From positions 1 to 10,596 of the forward strand of contig DATLZB010000212.1 of assembly GCA_035574175.1 (NCBI GenBank): a stretch of 10,596 nucleotides of DNA. The letters are read 5' to 3'. The stretch is from DATLZB01 sp035574175. GTDB lineage: Bacteria > Pseudomonadota > Alphaproteobacteria > Rhizobiales > Hyphomicrobiaceae. Under the pieces are notes generated by a model. That model made no database searches and was not told the origin of the DNA. It worked only from the letters and a program-made list of their open reading frames with translations. Positions 1 through 7,223 of the stretch are shown in pieces; the stretch's first letter is position 1; each line of letters starts with the position of its first letter. Position numbers and translations under genes: made by a program.

Positions 1-293
1 TCGTCGCGCTCGACGCGGCCGACCTGCTGGTTCCGACCGAGGATGCGCAGGCACTACTTGCCGGCGAAGTCGAGCTTGTTTCCCGCCTCAACGCTGCTCA
101 CCCGGAGGCCCTGGCCGCAATTGCGGTTGGCGCAGGCGCTCGACCCGGTACTTGGCGACTCCTTGCCGTCGATCCGGAAGGATTAGACCTCGCGCTCGAC
201 GATGAAACAATCAGGGTTACTTTCGCCGTCCGCCAGCACACCCCTGAGCAGGCAGAGCTCGCGATCCTGCGCCTCGCCGGGGCTCATGCCTGA
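1..293 (+). CDS. HugZ/pyridoxamine-oxidase-like protein, C-terminal DUF2470 part (5' truncated)
   Basis: An open frame enters from the left edge (first full codon at base 3) and runs 96 codons to TGA at 291-293. The residues look like the end of HugZ-family heme-utilisation proteins: a short VDAADLL-like piece (VALDAADLLVP), then a DUF2470 domain with an acidic, leucine-rich helix and the conserved 'DPEGLDL' turn (VDPEGLDLALDDETIRVTF). In the family an FMN-binding split-barrel domain comes first and DUF2470 follows, and characterised members bind or degrade heme. The usual MNxDHxDAL helix is degenerate here (LNAAHPEAL): the Asn and His remain but the Asp is replaced. Only the C-terminal third is in the window, so the FMN domain cannot be checked. 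A pyridoxamine-5'-phosphate-oxidase-like protein of other function is the main alternative. pckA follows on the same strand after 230 bp. Confidence 0.7.
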   Translation, partial: VALDAADLLVPTEDAQALLAGEVELVSRLNAAHPEALAAIAVGAGARPGTWRLLAVDPEGLDLALDDETIRVTFAVRQHTPEQAELAILRLAGAHA

Positions 294-340
294 CAACACG
301 CCCTTGTGCAGCGCGAAAAGGCGCCTCCTCCGGGTTGCAC

Positions 341-371
341 TTGACGGTGACACTGTGCCCGGATTGATTAT
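341..371 (+). promoter_or_regulatory. Possible promoter upstream of pckA
   Basis: TTGACG at 341-346 is a good -35 match. GATTAT at 366-371 is a fair -10 match (4 of 6), but the 19-base spacer is longer than ideal. It lies in the 230-bp gap between the HugZ-like gene and pckA and would give a leader of roughly 145 nt carrying the inverted repeat at 473-493. Alphaproteobacterial promoters are poorly conserved, so this is only a candidate. Confidence 0.22.
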
Positions 372-472
372 TGCGCGCCTCACGTTATTGAGATGAGCGT
401 CCGGCTGCCCGGAAGGGTGAGCCGAAGCGCGGTGGCTTCGTCCAGTGAGACTGGTGCGAGCGCCGGTTGGAG

Positions 473-493
473 CCCCGCTGCATGCAGCAGGGG
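473..493. promoter_or_regulatory. Inverted repeat in the pckA leader
   Basis: A perfect 12-bp palindrome, GCTGCATGCAGC (477-488), is flanked by CCCC (473-476) and GGGG (490-493), with one unpaired A at 489. The arms therefore extend to 10 bp with a single bulge. The element ends 30 bp before the pckA ATG. It could be an operator for a dimeric regulator or a leader hairpin that affects translation. The extended symmetry makes it more notable than a bare 12-bp palindrome, of which a few are expected by chance in 10 kb. Confidence 0.35.
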
Positions 494-523
494 CGGGGTG
501 ATCGATCTTTGACTGGAAAGCTG

Positions 524-2110
524 ATGCCGACCGAGACGTTTCCGCTGAGTGCCGCCGCCAAAGTTCAACACAACACCTCCGCCGTCGAGCTGATCGAATG
601 CGCCGTCCGCCGAAGGGAGGGCCGGCTCGCCTCGACCGGCGCCTTCGTGGCTGAGACCGGCGTGCATACCGGGCGATCCGTGGCCGACAAGTTCACCGTG
701 CGCGACAGCAAGACCGAGTCCGAGGTTTGGTGGCAGAACAATCATGCCATTGCTCCGTCCGACTTTGCCCGGTTGCGCGAGGATTTTTCTGCGTACGCGA
801 GCTCCCGGGAATTGTTCGTCCAGGACCTGCACGTCGGTGCCGATCCTCGTTACCGAATCAACTGCCGTATCTATTGCGAGTACGCTTGGCATGCGGCGTT
901 CATTCGCCACCTCCTCCGCCGGCCGACCACGGACGAGATCAAGGACTTCAGACCTGAGTATACGGTAGTGTACCTGCCGCTGTTCAAAGCCGATCCAAGG
1001 CGCCACGGCGTGCGCTCCGAGACGGTGATCGCCTGCGATTTCACCAACAATTTGGTGCTGATCGGCGGCACTTGCTATGCGGGCGAGGCCAAGAAGTCCG
1101 TGTTCACGTTCATGAACTATGTGATGCCCGAGCGGGGTGTGATGCCGATGCACTGCTCGGCCAATGTCGGTACGGCGGGCGACTCCGCGCTGTTCTTCGG
1201 CCTCTCCGGCACCGGCAAAACGACGCTGTCGGCCGACCCCAAACGAATTCTGATCGGGGATGACGAGCACGGCTGGTCGGATAGCGGCATATTCAATTTC
1301 GAGGGCGGCTGCTACGCCAAGTGCGTGAACCTGTCGGCCACGAACGAGCCCGAGATCTGGGCCGCCACCAATCGCTTCGGCGCAATTCTCGAGAATGTGG
1401 TGCTGAAGCCGGGCACCGCCGATCCCGACTACGAGGATCAAAGCCTGACCGAAAATACCCGCTCAGCCTACCCCATCGAGTTCATCCCCAATGCCAGCAA
1501 CAGCGGCATGGCAGGGCACCCGAAGAACATCTTCATGCTTGCTGCCGACGCCTTCGGCGTTCTTCCCCCCATTGCCAAGCTGACGCCGAGCCAAGCCATG
1601 TACCACTTCCTGTCGGGGTACACGGCCAAGGTCGCCGGCACTGAGAAGGGGTTGGGCAGTGAGCCTGAAGCCACCTTCTCTACCTGCTTTGGCCACCCCT
1701 TCCTGCCGCGCCATCCGAGCATCTACGGCAACATGCTGCGCGAGCTCATCGCCCGCCACAAGGTCGATTGCTGGCTGGTCAACACCGGTTGGACTGGTGG
1801 CATTTACGGCATCGGCCACCGCATGCCGATCAAAGTGACTCGCGCACTGCTCGATGCGGCACTGTCGGGCGCGCTCAAGAGCCAGCCCATGCGCATCGAT
1901 CCGGTATTTGGCTTCCAGGTGCCGACCACGCTCCCGGGCATCGATGCGCGGCTCCTGAGCCCCAGGGACACGTGGGCGGATCCGGCCGCTTATGATGCCA
2001 CGGCGCGCAAGCTCGTCGGCATGTTCAACAAGAACTTCGTCGCCTACGAGGATCACGTCGACGCGGAAGTGCGCTCCGCCGGTCCGCACATGAAAGAGGC
2101 GGCCGAATAG
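524..2110 (+). CDS. pckA: Phosphoenolpyruvate carboxykinase (ATP)
   Basis: The 528-residue cytosolic enzyme converts oxaloacetate plus ATP to phosphoenolpyruvate, CO2 and ADP, the entry step of gluconeogenesis from C4 acids. All expected motifs are present: Arg51 in TGRS (substrate binding), the Y185-A-G-E-x-K-K191 metal and substrate segment, MHCSANVG, the P-loop GLSGTGKTT (226-234, Lys232), the kinase-2 motif LIGDDEHGW (Asp247, metal) and ENTRSAYP (Arg313). The length is normal for the ATP-type family, and the GTP-type enzyme is excluded by this P-loop. An in-frame TTG at 467 would extend the protein, but the ATG at 524 matches the family's usual N-terminus and follows a purine-rich GGAAAG. 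Neighbouring chvG/chvI genes, common beside pckA in rhizobia, are not seen in the window. The gene is intact. An inverted repeat lies in its leader and a GC hairpin follows its stop codon. Confidence 0.98.
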   Translation: MPTETFPLSAAAKVQHNTSAVELIECAVRRREGRLASTGAFVAETGVHTGRSVADKFTVRDSKTESEVWWQNNHAIAPSDFARLREDFSAYASSRELFVQDLHVGADPRYRINCRIYCEYAWHAAFIRHLLRRPTTDEIKDFRPEYTVVYLPLFKADPRRHGVRSETVIACDFTNNLVLIGGTCYAGEAKKSVFTFMNYVMPERGVMPMHCSANVGTAGDSALFFGLSGTGKTTLSADPKRILIGDDEHGWSDSGIFNFEGGCYAKCVNLSATNEPEIWAATNRFGAILENVVLKPGTADPDYEDQSLTENTRSAYPIEFIPNASNSGMAGHPKNIFMLAADAFGVLPPIAKLTPSQAMYHFLSGYTAKVAGTEKGLGSEPEATFSTCFGHPFLPRHPSIYGNMLRELIARHKVDCWLVNTGWTGGIYGIGHRMPIKVTRALLDAALSGALKSQPMRIDPVFGFQVPTTLPGIDARLLSPRDTWADPAAYDATARKLVGMFNKNFVAYEDHVDAEVRSAGPHMKEAAE

Positions 2111-2127
2111 GGCGCGAAGGGCGCGCC
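2111..2127. terminator. GC hairpin between convergent pckA and tRNA-Thr
   Basis: GGCGCG (2111-2116), loop AAGGG, and CGCGCC (2122-2127) form a perfect 6-bp all-GC stem starting at the base after the pckA stop. The tRNA gene converges from the other side, ending at 2141, so the hairpin could end transcription in both directions. There is no T-run on either strand, so classic intrinsic termination is not assured. Confidence 0.35.
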
Positions 2128-2140
2128 GTTGATGGAACAC

Positions 2141-2215
<75 letters not shown>

Positions 2216-2335
2216 ATACGTCCGCATGGGAACGACCGGTGCGCCAAGCGCCCGACGAACGCGACGGGACCCTGCCACATGACCGGCGGATCGGCAAGCG
2301 GTCGCGCCGCGCGTGCCGCTGCAACGGCCGACAGG

Positions 2336-2373
2336 CCGTCCTTGTACACAGGTACCGTCCTTGTACGCAGGTG
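2336..2373. repeat. Two tandem copies of a 19-bp unit
   Basis: CCGTCCTTGTACACAGGTA (2336-2354) is followed directly by CCGTCCTTGTACGCAGGTG (2355-2373). The copies differ at two of 19 positions. The first copy contains the 6-bp palindrome TGTACA flanked by CCT and AGG. The pair sits between tRNA-Thr and the small basic gene at 2406, so it could be a duplicated operator or simply a local duplication. No further copies are seen in the window. Confidence 0.75.
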
Positions 2374-2405
2374 AGGAACCCCGCAACAAGAAGGCCGTGC
2401 GCCAG

Positions 2406-2582
2406 ATGGGTGGAGACGAAAAGACCAAGCCACACGGAAAGGCGGATATTCGGCGCGAGCGGCTTGCCGCTGCGCTGCGTGCGAACCTGCGCAAGCGCAA
2501 GGCACAGGCCCGCGCTCGCGTCCTCGCCACATCCGCTGCAGGCGGCCGCGGGCCGGATCGCGATAAGCGATCGCGAGGGTGA
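2406..2582 (+). CDS. Small, very basic hypothetical protein
   Basis: 58 residues, beginning MGGDEKTK and continuing with a strongly basic, helix-prone stretch, RRERLAAALRANLRKRKAQA (about residues 16-35), then a low-complexity Arg/Gly tail. The segment 'RLxAALRxNLxxRKxQxR' resembles a short conserved hypothetical protein I recall from many Hyphomicrobiales genomes. That is recognition from memory and not a database hit. No enzyme motif, signal peptide or membrane helix is present. The charge suggests a nucleic-acid or ribosome partner, but this is inference. The frame is open upstream to an ATG at 2313, but that extension would translate the 19-bp tandem repeat. The ATG at 2406, behind AAGAAGG at about 11 bp, is preferred. 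murA follows 130 bp downstream on the same strand. Confidence 0.6.
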   Translation: MGGDEKTKPHGKADIRRERLAAALRANLRKRKAQARARVLATSAAGGRGPDRDKRSRG

Positions 2583-2606
2583 TGCGCTGGACGGGCTTGG
2601 CCGAGA

Positions 2607-2635
2607 TTGCGCTTTGCCCCTGCCCGCGCTTTAAA
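2607..2635 (+). promoter_or_regulatory. Candidate promoter for murA
   Basis: TTGCGC (2607-2612), a 17-base spacer and TTTAAA (2630-2635) form a plausible sigma-70-type promoter, with a leader of about 70 nt before the murA ATG at 2713. The same -35 hexamer and spacing occur in the candidate before the DUF2948-hisD group (7195-7223). No regulatory site is recognised. Confidence 0.35.
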
Positions 2636-2712
2636 CGCTGTCGCGGGGCGAATCGGCGCACCCGCTTTCGAGCGACTGTTCTGTCGGCCGAGCGGAGCAC
2701 GGGGGTCTTGGT

Positions 2713-4002
2713 ATGGATCGGATAAGGATCCGCGGAGGGGCGCCGCTTAAGGGAACCATCCCGATTTCCGGTGCCAAGAACGCCGCACTGCCCTTGATGA
2801 TCGCAAGCCTGCTCACACAGGACAGGCTTACGCTCAAAAACGTCCCCAATCTGGCCGACGTCACTCTGCTCGCCCGCATTCTGCGTAACCACGGGGTCGA
2901 CCACTCCGTTGACGGCAAGCGGGCCGGCGCCAATCCCCACTTGGGCGAGACCTATCATCTTACTGCTCGTGACATCGTCGATACCACCGCCCCCTACGAC
3001 ATGGTTTCGCGTATGCGGGCGAGCTTTTGGGTGCTCGGGCCCCTCGTCGCCCGCTGCGGCGAGGCGCGTGTCTCGATGCCTGGCGGTTGCGCCATCGGCA
3101 CCCGCCCCGTCGATCTCCACCTGATGGCGCTGAAGACCCTCGGCGCCGACATCGACATCGACGGCGGCTACGTCGTCGCCCGCGCCCCGCAAGGGCTTAA
3201 AGGAGCACGCGTGATCTTCCCCAAGGTGTCGGTTGGCGCCACCCACACAGCGCTGATGGCCGCCTCACTCGCTCGCGGCGAAACGGTGATCGAAAACGCG
3301 GCGCGCGAGCCCGAGGTCGGCGACCTCGCCCAGTGCCTTTCCAAGATGGGGGCAACGATCGAGGGCATCGGTACTTCGACGCTGCGCATCCAGGGCCGCA
3401 GTCGCCTGGAGGGAGCCACTCACACCGTGCTCCCCGACCGCATTGAGACCGGCACCTATGCCATGGCGGTGGCAGCGACGGGCGGGGATGTAGTGTTGGA
3501 GGGCGCGCAGCGTCCACTGCTCGAGACCGCGCTCGCCGCCATCGCCGAAAGCGGCGTTGAGATCATCGACACCGAGACCGGCGTACGGGTGCGCCGCAAC
3601 GGCGGCACACTCGAGCCGATTACCATCGAGACGCAGCCGTTTCCTGGTTTTCCGACCGACCTGCAGGCGCAGCTCATGGCGCTAATGACGCGCGCCGATG
3701 GTACCAGCGTCATCCGGGAGACGATCTTTGAAAACCGCTTCATGCATGTGCAGGAACTCGTGCGCCTGGGAGCCGACATCCAGCTCCATGGTGATACTGC
3801 CACCGTCCGCGGCGTCGAACGCCTCAAGGGGGCGCCGGTAATGGCCACCGACCTGCGCGCCTCAGTGTCACTAGTCATCGCCGGGCTCATGGCCGAAGGC
3901 GAGACGGTGATCAACCGCGTCTACCATTTGGATCGGGGCTTTGAGCGCCTGGAGAAGAAGCTGTCGGGCTGCGGTGCCGACATCGAACGGCTCACGGGAT
4001 GA
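2713..4002 (+). CDS. murA: UDP-N-acetylglucosamine 1-carboxyvinyltransferase
   Basis: The 429-residue cytosolic enzyme transfers enolpyruvate from PEP to UDP-GlcNAc, the first committed step of peptidoglycan synthesis. Active-site landmarks are all visible: Lys22 and Asn23 in SGAKNAALP, the catalytic Cys126 in PGGCAIG (so fosfomycin-sensitive in principle, as this is the Cys form), RPVDLHL, Asp316 in FPGFPTDLQAQ and Arg382 in TDLRASVSL. Compared with E. coli (419 aa) it carries an extra stretch near residues 70-90 before DTTAPYDMVSRMRASFWVLGP, as is usual in alphaproteobacteria. The ATG at 2713 gives the standard MDRIRIRGG start; the ribosome site is a G-rich run seven bases upstream. The last 11 bp overlap the 3' end of the opposite-strand DUF1127 gene. 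Its usual partner genes (DUF2948, hisD) lie 3.3 kb further on. Confidence 0.98.
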   Translation: MDRIRIRGGAPLKGTIPISGAKNAALPLMIASLLTQDRLTLKNVPNLADVTLLARILRNHGVDHSVDGKRAGANPHLGETYHLTARDIVDTTAPYDMVSRMRASFWVLGPLVARCGEARVSMPGGCAIGTRPVDLHLMALKTLGADIDIDGGYVVARAPQGLKGARVIFPKVSVGATHTALMAASLARGETVIENAAREPEVGDLAQCLSKMGATIEGIGTSTLRIQGRSRLEGATHTVLPDRIETGTYAMAVAATGGDVVLEGAQRPLLETALAAIAESGVEIIDTETGVRVRRNGGTLEPITIETQPFPGFPTDLQAQLMALMTRADGTSVIRETIFENRFMHVQELVRLGADIQLHGDTATVRGVERLKGAPVMATDLRASVSLVIAGLMAEGETVINRVYHLDRGFERLEKKLSGCGADIERLTG

Positions 4003-4282
4003 ACGGAGCCCCACTGCCGACCGCTGGTGCACGTGCTGGGCTGCCCATCTCGTCGAACACCTTGCGGGCAAGATCGGAGCGCTTCATGCCGAACCTCGCC
4101 AGCTCCTCGTCAGAGAGTTGACTGAGTTCTTCGTAGCGATGCGCGGCAGCCCCCGCGCGGTCCAGGGCACGAAGAGTCTCGCGCATTTCCGCAAGCATCT
4201 GCCTGAGAGACGAGCGCCGCGGTTCTGAACTCGCGTGGCCACCTGCCGGCGTCGTCACGAGCGTCTTGAACTGGACAGCCAT
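3992..4282 (-). CDS. DUF1127 (YjiS-like) protein
   Basis: 96 residues. The C-terminal half carries the DUF1127 signature, YEELSQLSDEELARFGMKRS (residues 50-69), a short Leu/Asp-Glu pattern followed by a basic 'GxxRxDL' helix. DUF1127 proteins are abundant in alphaproteobacteria. Some short arginine-rich members affect RNA turnover and nutrient-stress responses, but this longer form with a roughly 45-residue N-terminal helix region is uncharacterised. The start at 4282 is supported by a strong GGAGG five bases upstream; an in-frame ATG at 4366 exists but lacks that support. The gene converges on murA and the two coding ends overlap by 11 bp (3992-4002). The tail after about residue 80 is Pro/Ala-rich and probably disordered. 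There is no signal peptide or membrane segment. Confidence 0.8.
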   Translation of the reverse strand: MAVQFKTLVTTPAGGHASSEPRRSSLRQMLAEMRETLRALDRAGAAAHRYEELSQLSDEELARFGMKRSDLARKVFDEMGSPARAPAVGSGAPFIP

Positions 4283-4526
4283 ATCGGCCTCCGTGCCTCG
4301 AAGGGGAACGACGAACACGATGCGAATCGAGCCTTTCGACCCAGGTTCACCATCTCGCGACGGCATGCGCCGCGCTGTTCCTCTGGAAACAGAGCCCTTG
4401 GGCCGCGGCCAGCTCCTGCCGAGCCTCTATCCCGGAGTGGGTCGTGGTGCCGGATGGCCCATTCAATTCCGCCGCCACCGGGCGTAGAGTGCTTCCGCAT
4501 CACCGAAACGGCGGGGCTCGGAACCC

Positions 4527-6290
4527 GTGGAACCTCATCATCAAGTTCTGCTGCGTGGCGATACGCTACAGAAGCTGAGGCTCGGATCGGGTCTCATCCT
4601 CTTCTCGTTCGCCCTCACGCACTTTCTCAACCACGCACTCGGCCTCGTCCACATCGAAACCATGCACGAGGTGCAGCAGTGGCGGTGGGTCGTCACCCGC
4701 TCTTGGCCTGGCACCATCATCCTGCTCGGCGCGCTCGTCATTCACGTCAGCTTGGCGCTCTACAAGCTCGCCAACCGCGCCACGCTGAGACTGCCGCCCT
4801 GGGAGCTCACCCAGCTCGTTCTCGGGCTCTCTATCCCATTTCTCCTGTTCCCGCACATCGTCAACACGCGCATCGCTCACGTCTATTTCGGGGTCAATGA
4901 CAACTACCTCTACGAGCTAGCGCGGCTGTGGCCTGAGAGCGCCGTATTGCAGAGCACGCTCTTGCTGCTGGTGTGGATTCACGGCTGCATCGGCATCCAC
5001 TTTTGGCTGCGGCTCTACACGCCTTATCGCGCCATCCAGCCGATCCTGCTGTTCCTTGCTATTGCCGTGCCCCTCGCCGCTCTCGGCGGCTTTATGGTCT
5101 CGGGCCGGGCCGTGGCGCAGCTCATCGAGAACAAGGAGATGTTTGCCAAGGTCAAGGAATTGACCGCGTGGCCGAGCGCTGCCGACAGCGAGGCGCTGGC
5201 CCAGTACCGGCTGCTGGTCAGAATCGAGTTCGCCGCGATCCTGCTGGTGGTGGCAGGCATTATCGCCTGGCAGCACTTTGCGCGCCTGGCCGGCCCGAAA
5301 CTCGAGATCAAGTACGTCGGCGGGCCCACCATTCGTGTGCCGCAGGGCCCGACGCTGCTCGAGATCAGCCGCATGAACCGCATTCCACACGCCTCGGTAT
5401 GCGGCGGGCGGGCACGTTGCTCGACGTGCCGTGTGCGCATTGAAGAAGGACGGGAGAGCGTACCGCCACCGAAGTTTCCCGAGGCGTTCACGCTCGCGAG
5501 CATCGGGGCGCCGGAGAACGTGCGGCTTGCATGTCAGATCCGCCCGCACGGACCGCTCACGATAACGCGGCTGCTGCGGCCGGCGAGCACCGGGCCGCAA
5601 GCCGCCGACCTGCAGGAATCCGATTCTGCCGGCGTAGAGAAGGCGCTCGCCGTCATGTTCCTCGACCTGCGCGACTTTACCCAGCTCTCCGAGAACCGGC
5701 TGCCCTACGACCTCGTTTACATCATGAACGAGTTCTTCGCCGCCACCGGCTCGGCCATCGTCACCCACGGCGGCTGGATCGACAAATTCCTGGGGGATGG
5801 ACTGCTTGCCATCTTCGGGCAACGCCACGGAGTGGAGGCGGGCTGCCGGCAGGCGCTGAGAGCGGCGCGCGCCATCGACCTCGCGCTCGACCACGTCAAT
5901 GCCAAACTCGCCTCCGAGATCGGACGCGAGCTGAAGATCGGCATCGGCATTCATGCCGGCCCGCTTTTGCTCGGACGTATTGGTTACGGGGAGGCAGTCG
6001 ACCTCACGGTGATCGGCAGCCCGGTCAATGTCGCAAGCCGGCTCGAGGCGCTCGCCAAGGAACAGTCCTGCCAGATCGTAGTCTCGCGCGAAGTGGCGGA
6101 GAAGGCCGGCTGGTCGGATGCGAACGCCAGGACCATGACCGCCACCGTGCGGGGCGTGAGTGATGCGCTCGAGGTCATCTGCATCCCGCGCGGCCGCGAT
6201 CTGCCGGCGAGCATCCTGGCAGCGGTGGAGAGCGAGATGGAGAAGTCCCTCCGCGTGCGCGATCGCACCGACGTAAGCCTCGGCGTGTGA
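4527..6290 (+). CDS. cyaC: CyaC-like redox-linked adenylate cyclase: diheme-b type 6TM anchor, [2Fe-2S] ferredoxin, class III cyclase
   Basis: 587 residues in three modules. (1) Six hydrophobic helices (about 19-40, 62-82, 95-113, 139-162, 170-193, 233-250) carry several membrane histidines (His32, 36, 73, 110, 118, 152, 158), as in succinate-dehydrogenase-type diheme b anchors. (2) A ferredoxin domain (about 260-345) has cluster ligands Cys292-x5-Cys298-x2-Cys301 and Cys336. (3) A class III nucleotide cyclase domain (about 372-560) has metal Asp380 and Asp424, Lys420 and Asp492 (base recognition), and Asn501 and Arg505 (transition state). All catalytic residues are present, so it should make cAMP as a dimer in the inner membrane. 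S. meliloti CyaC, with a diheme-B anchor, is reported to be redox and quinone responsive; the same role here is inference. The start is GTG at 4527, the only usual start codon between the in-frame TAG at 4485 and helix 1, with a weak ribosome site. Its 3' end faces the OmpA-like gene 14 bp away. Confidence 0.9.
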   Translation: MEPHHQVLLRGDTLQKLRLGSGLILFSFALTHFLNHALGLVHIETMHEVQQWRWVVTRSWPGTIILLGALVIHVSLALYKLANRATLRLPPWELTQLVLGLSIPFLLFPHIVNTRIAHVYFGVNDNYLYELARLWPESAVLQSTLLLLVWIHGCIGIHFWLRLYTPYRAIQPILLFLAIAVPLAALGGFMVSGRAVAQLIENKEMFAKVKELTAWPSAADSEALAQYRLLVRIEFAAILLVVAGIIAWQHFARLAGPKLEIKYVGGPTIRVPQGPTLLEISRMNRIPHASVCGGRARCSTCRVRIEEGRESVPPPKFPEAFTLASIGAPENVRLACQIRPHGPLTITRLLRPASTGPQAADLQESDSAGVEKALAVMFLDLRDFTQLSENRLPYDLVYIMNEFFAATGSAIVTHGGWIDKFLGDGLLAIFGQRHGVEAGCRQALRAARAIDLALDHVNAKLASEIGRELKIGIGIHAGPLLLGRIGYGEAVDLTVIGSPVNVASRLEALAKEQSCQIVVSREVAEKAGWSDANARTMTATVRGVSDALEVICIPRGRDLPASILAAVESEMEKSLRVRDRTDVSLGV

Positions 6291-6304
6291 CCGCTTGGCA
6301 CGCT

Positions 6305-7117
6305 TCAGCGCGCTGCCTGTCGCGTCATGTTGACGATCTGAACGCGGCGGTTCTCGGCTGCGGCGGGCCGCGCGGGGTTCTTGAGCCGCTCCTCGCCGAA
6401 GCCTTGCGCCACGAGCCGCTCCTGCTTGATCCCGAAGGTCGCAATCAGAAACTGGCGCACCGCCTCGGCGCGCTTCTGAGACAGGCGGCGATTGTAGCCG
6501 GCTGGACCCTGGGCGTCGCTGTGGCCAGCGATCAGGAACGTTCCGTCGGCAAGTCTCGGGTCGGCAAGCGCACGCCCGAGCGGAGCGAGCGTGGCCGCCG
6601 CTTGCGGCGTGATCTCGGCTGAGGCGACCTCGAAGTAGACCTCTAGATCCACGCTCGGCAATTCCCTCCGGTCGGCACTTTCGACGGCGCGCTGAGCGGC
6701 CGCCACCGCCGACTTATCCTCGGCCGCAGTGGCCGCTGCAGCGGGCGGCGCCGTCGCATCGGGTGGTGCCGGCTGCGGCGCCCCGGCGGCTTCCTTGGTC
6801 GCTTCTGTTTTGGGCTGCGGCTCTTTTGCCGCCGTTGCCGGTGGATCGGAGGTCGGCCGCGCCTCGATCGCGGGCTCTACCGTTTGCGGTGGAGCTGAGG
6901 CGGGTGGCGGAGCCGCTGGCGCGGTCGGCCGGCTCGGCGCCCCCCGTGCACCCTGCAGCTTGCGGATCAGCTCTTCGACCGCCTGCTGCTGGGCCTCGGA
7001 TTGGGCCTTGCCGAGCAGTTCCTTGAGCGCATCTTCGGCGGCTGCGGGAGCCGCGGAAACCATGCGGAAGAGCGCGATCCCAAGCAGCATTCTCCCGAGC
7101 GTTGAGACGGCACTCAT
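6305..7117 (-). CDS. OmpA-family peptidoglycan-binding protein
   Basis: 270 residues. The N-terminus looks like a signal peptide (hydrophobic residues 10-26, likely cleavage after PAAA near residue 27), though an Arg inside the hydrophobic stretch makes it imperfect. A short helix rich in Gln and Glu follows, then an Ala/Pro/Thr-rich linker (about 55-140) that should span part of the periplasm. The C-terminal OmpA domain begins near Ser155 (SVDLEVYFEVASAEITPQAA) and includes GHSDAQG and NRRLSQKRAEAVRQFL, whose Asp and Arg normally bind diaminopimelate of peptidoglycan. No beta-barrel precedes it, so it is a periplasmic or lipid-free anchored protein and not a porin. The ATG at 7117 is chosen for its excellent AAGGAGG nine bases upstream; the frame is open much further upstream, but that part is antisense to DUF2948 and hisD. 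It is divergent from DUF2948 and convergent with the cyclase. Confidence 0.88.
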   Translation of the reverse strand: MSAVSTLGRMLLGIALFRMVSAAPAAAEDALKELLGKAQSEAQQQAVEELIRKLQGARGAPSRPTAPAAPPPASAPPQTVEPAIEARPTSDPPATAAKEPQPKTEATKEAAGAPQPAPPDATAPPAAAATAAEDKSAVAAAQRAVESADRRELPSVDLEVYFEVASAEITPQAAATLAPLGRALADPRLADGTFLIAGHSDAQGPAGYNRRLSQKRAEAVRQFLIATFGIKQERLVAQGFGEERLKNPARPAAAENRRVQIVNMTRQAAR

Positions 7118-7194
7118 GGCGCAGAGCCTCCTTCGACCCCATCTACTACCAACGAGACAAGGACCGCAACGCAAGAGGCCCGTCAGCACTTTTG

Positions 7195-7223
7195 TTGCGC
7201 TGCGGTCACCTGCCGGGTATTCA
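7195..7223 (+). promoter_or_regulatory. Candidate promoter for the DUF2948-hisD operon
   Basis: TTGCGC (7195-7200), a 17-base spacer and TATTCA (7218-7223) lie in the 165-bp divergent region between the OmpA-like gene and DUF2948. The leader would contain the perfect palindrome CGGCGATCGCCG (7261-7272), which ends 10 bp before the DUF2948 start. The hexamers match only moderately. Confidence 0.3.

Noticed and set aside
380..1441. 353-codon open frame antisense to pckA
   Set aside because: It lies wholly opposite a gene with full PEPCK motifs, has low-complexity Gly/Arg/His-rich residues and no recognisable domain. Long antisense frames are normal in GC-rich genes.
2556..2572. Inverted repeat GATCGC-GATAA-GCGATC as a terminator of the small gene
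   Set aside because: The stem is only 6 bp, no T-run follows, and it lies inside the coding region before the stop.
4381..4394. CTCTG-GAAA-CAGAG hairpin between the DUF1127 gene and the cyclase
   Set aside because: A 5-bp stem is expected many times by chance, and it has no clear relation to a start, stop or promoter. Nothing else was recognised in 4283-4526.
6283..6303. GCGTG...CACGC inverted repeat across the 14-bp gap between the cyclase and OmpA-like stops
   Set aside because: The stem is five bases with an 11-base loop and no T-run; too weak to call a bidirectional terminator.
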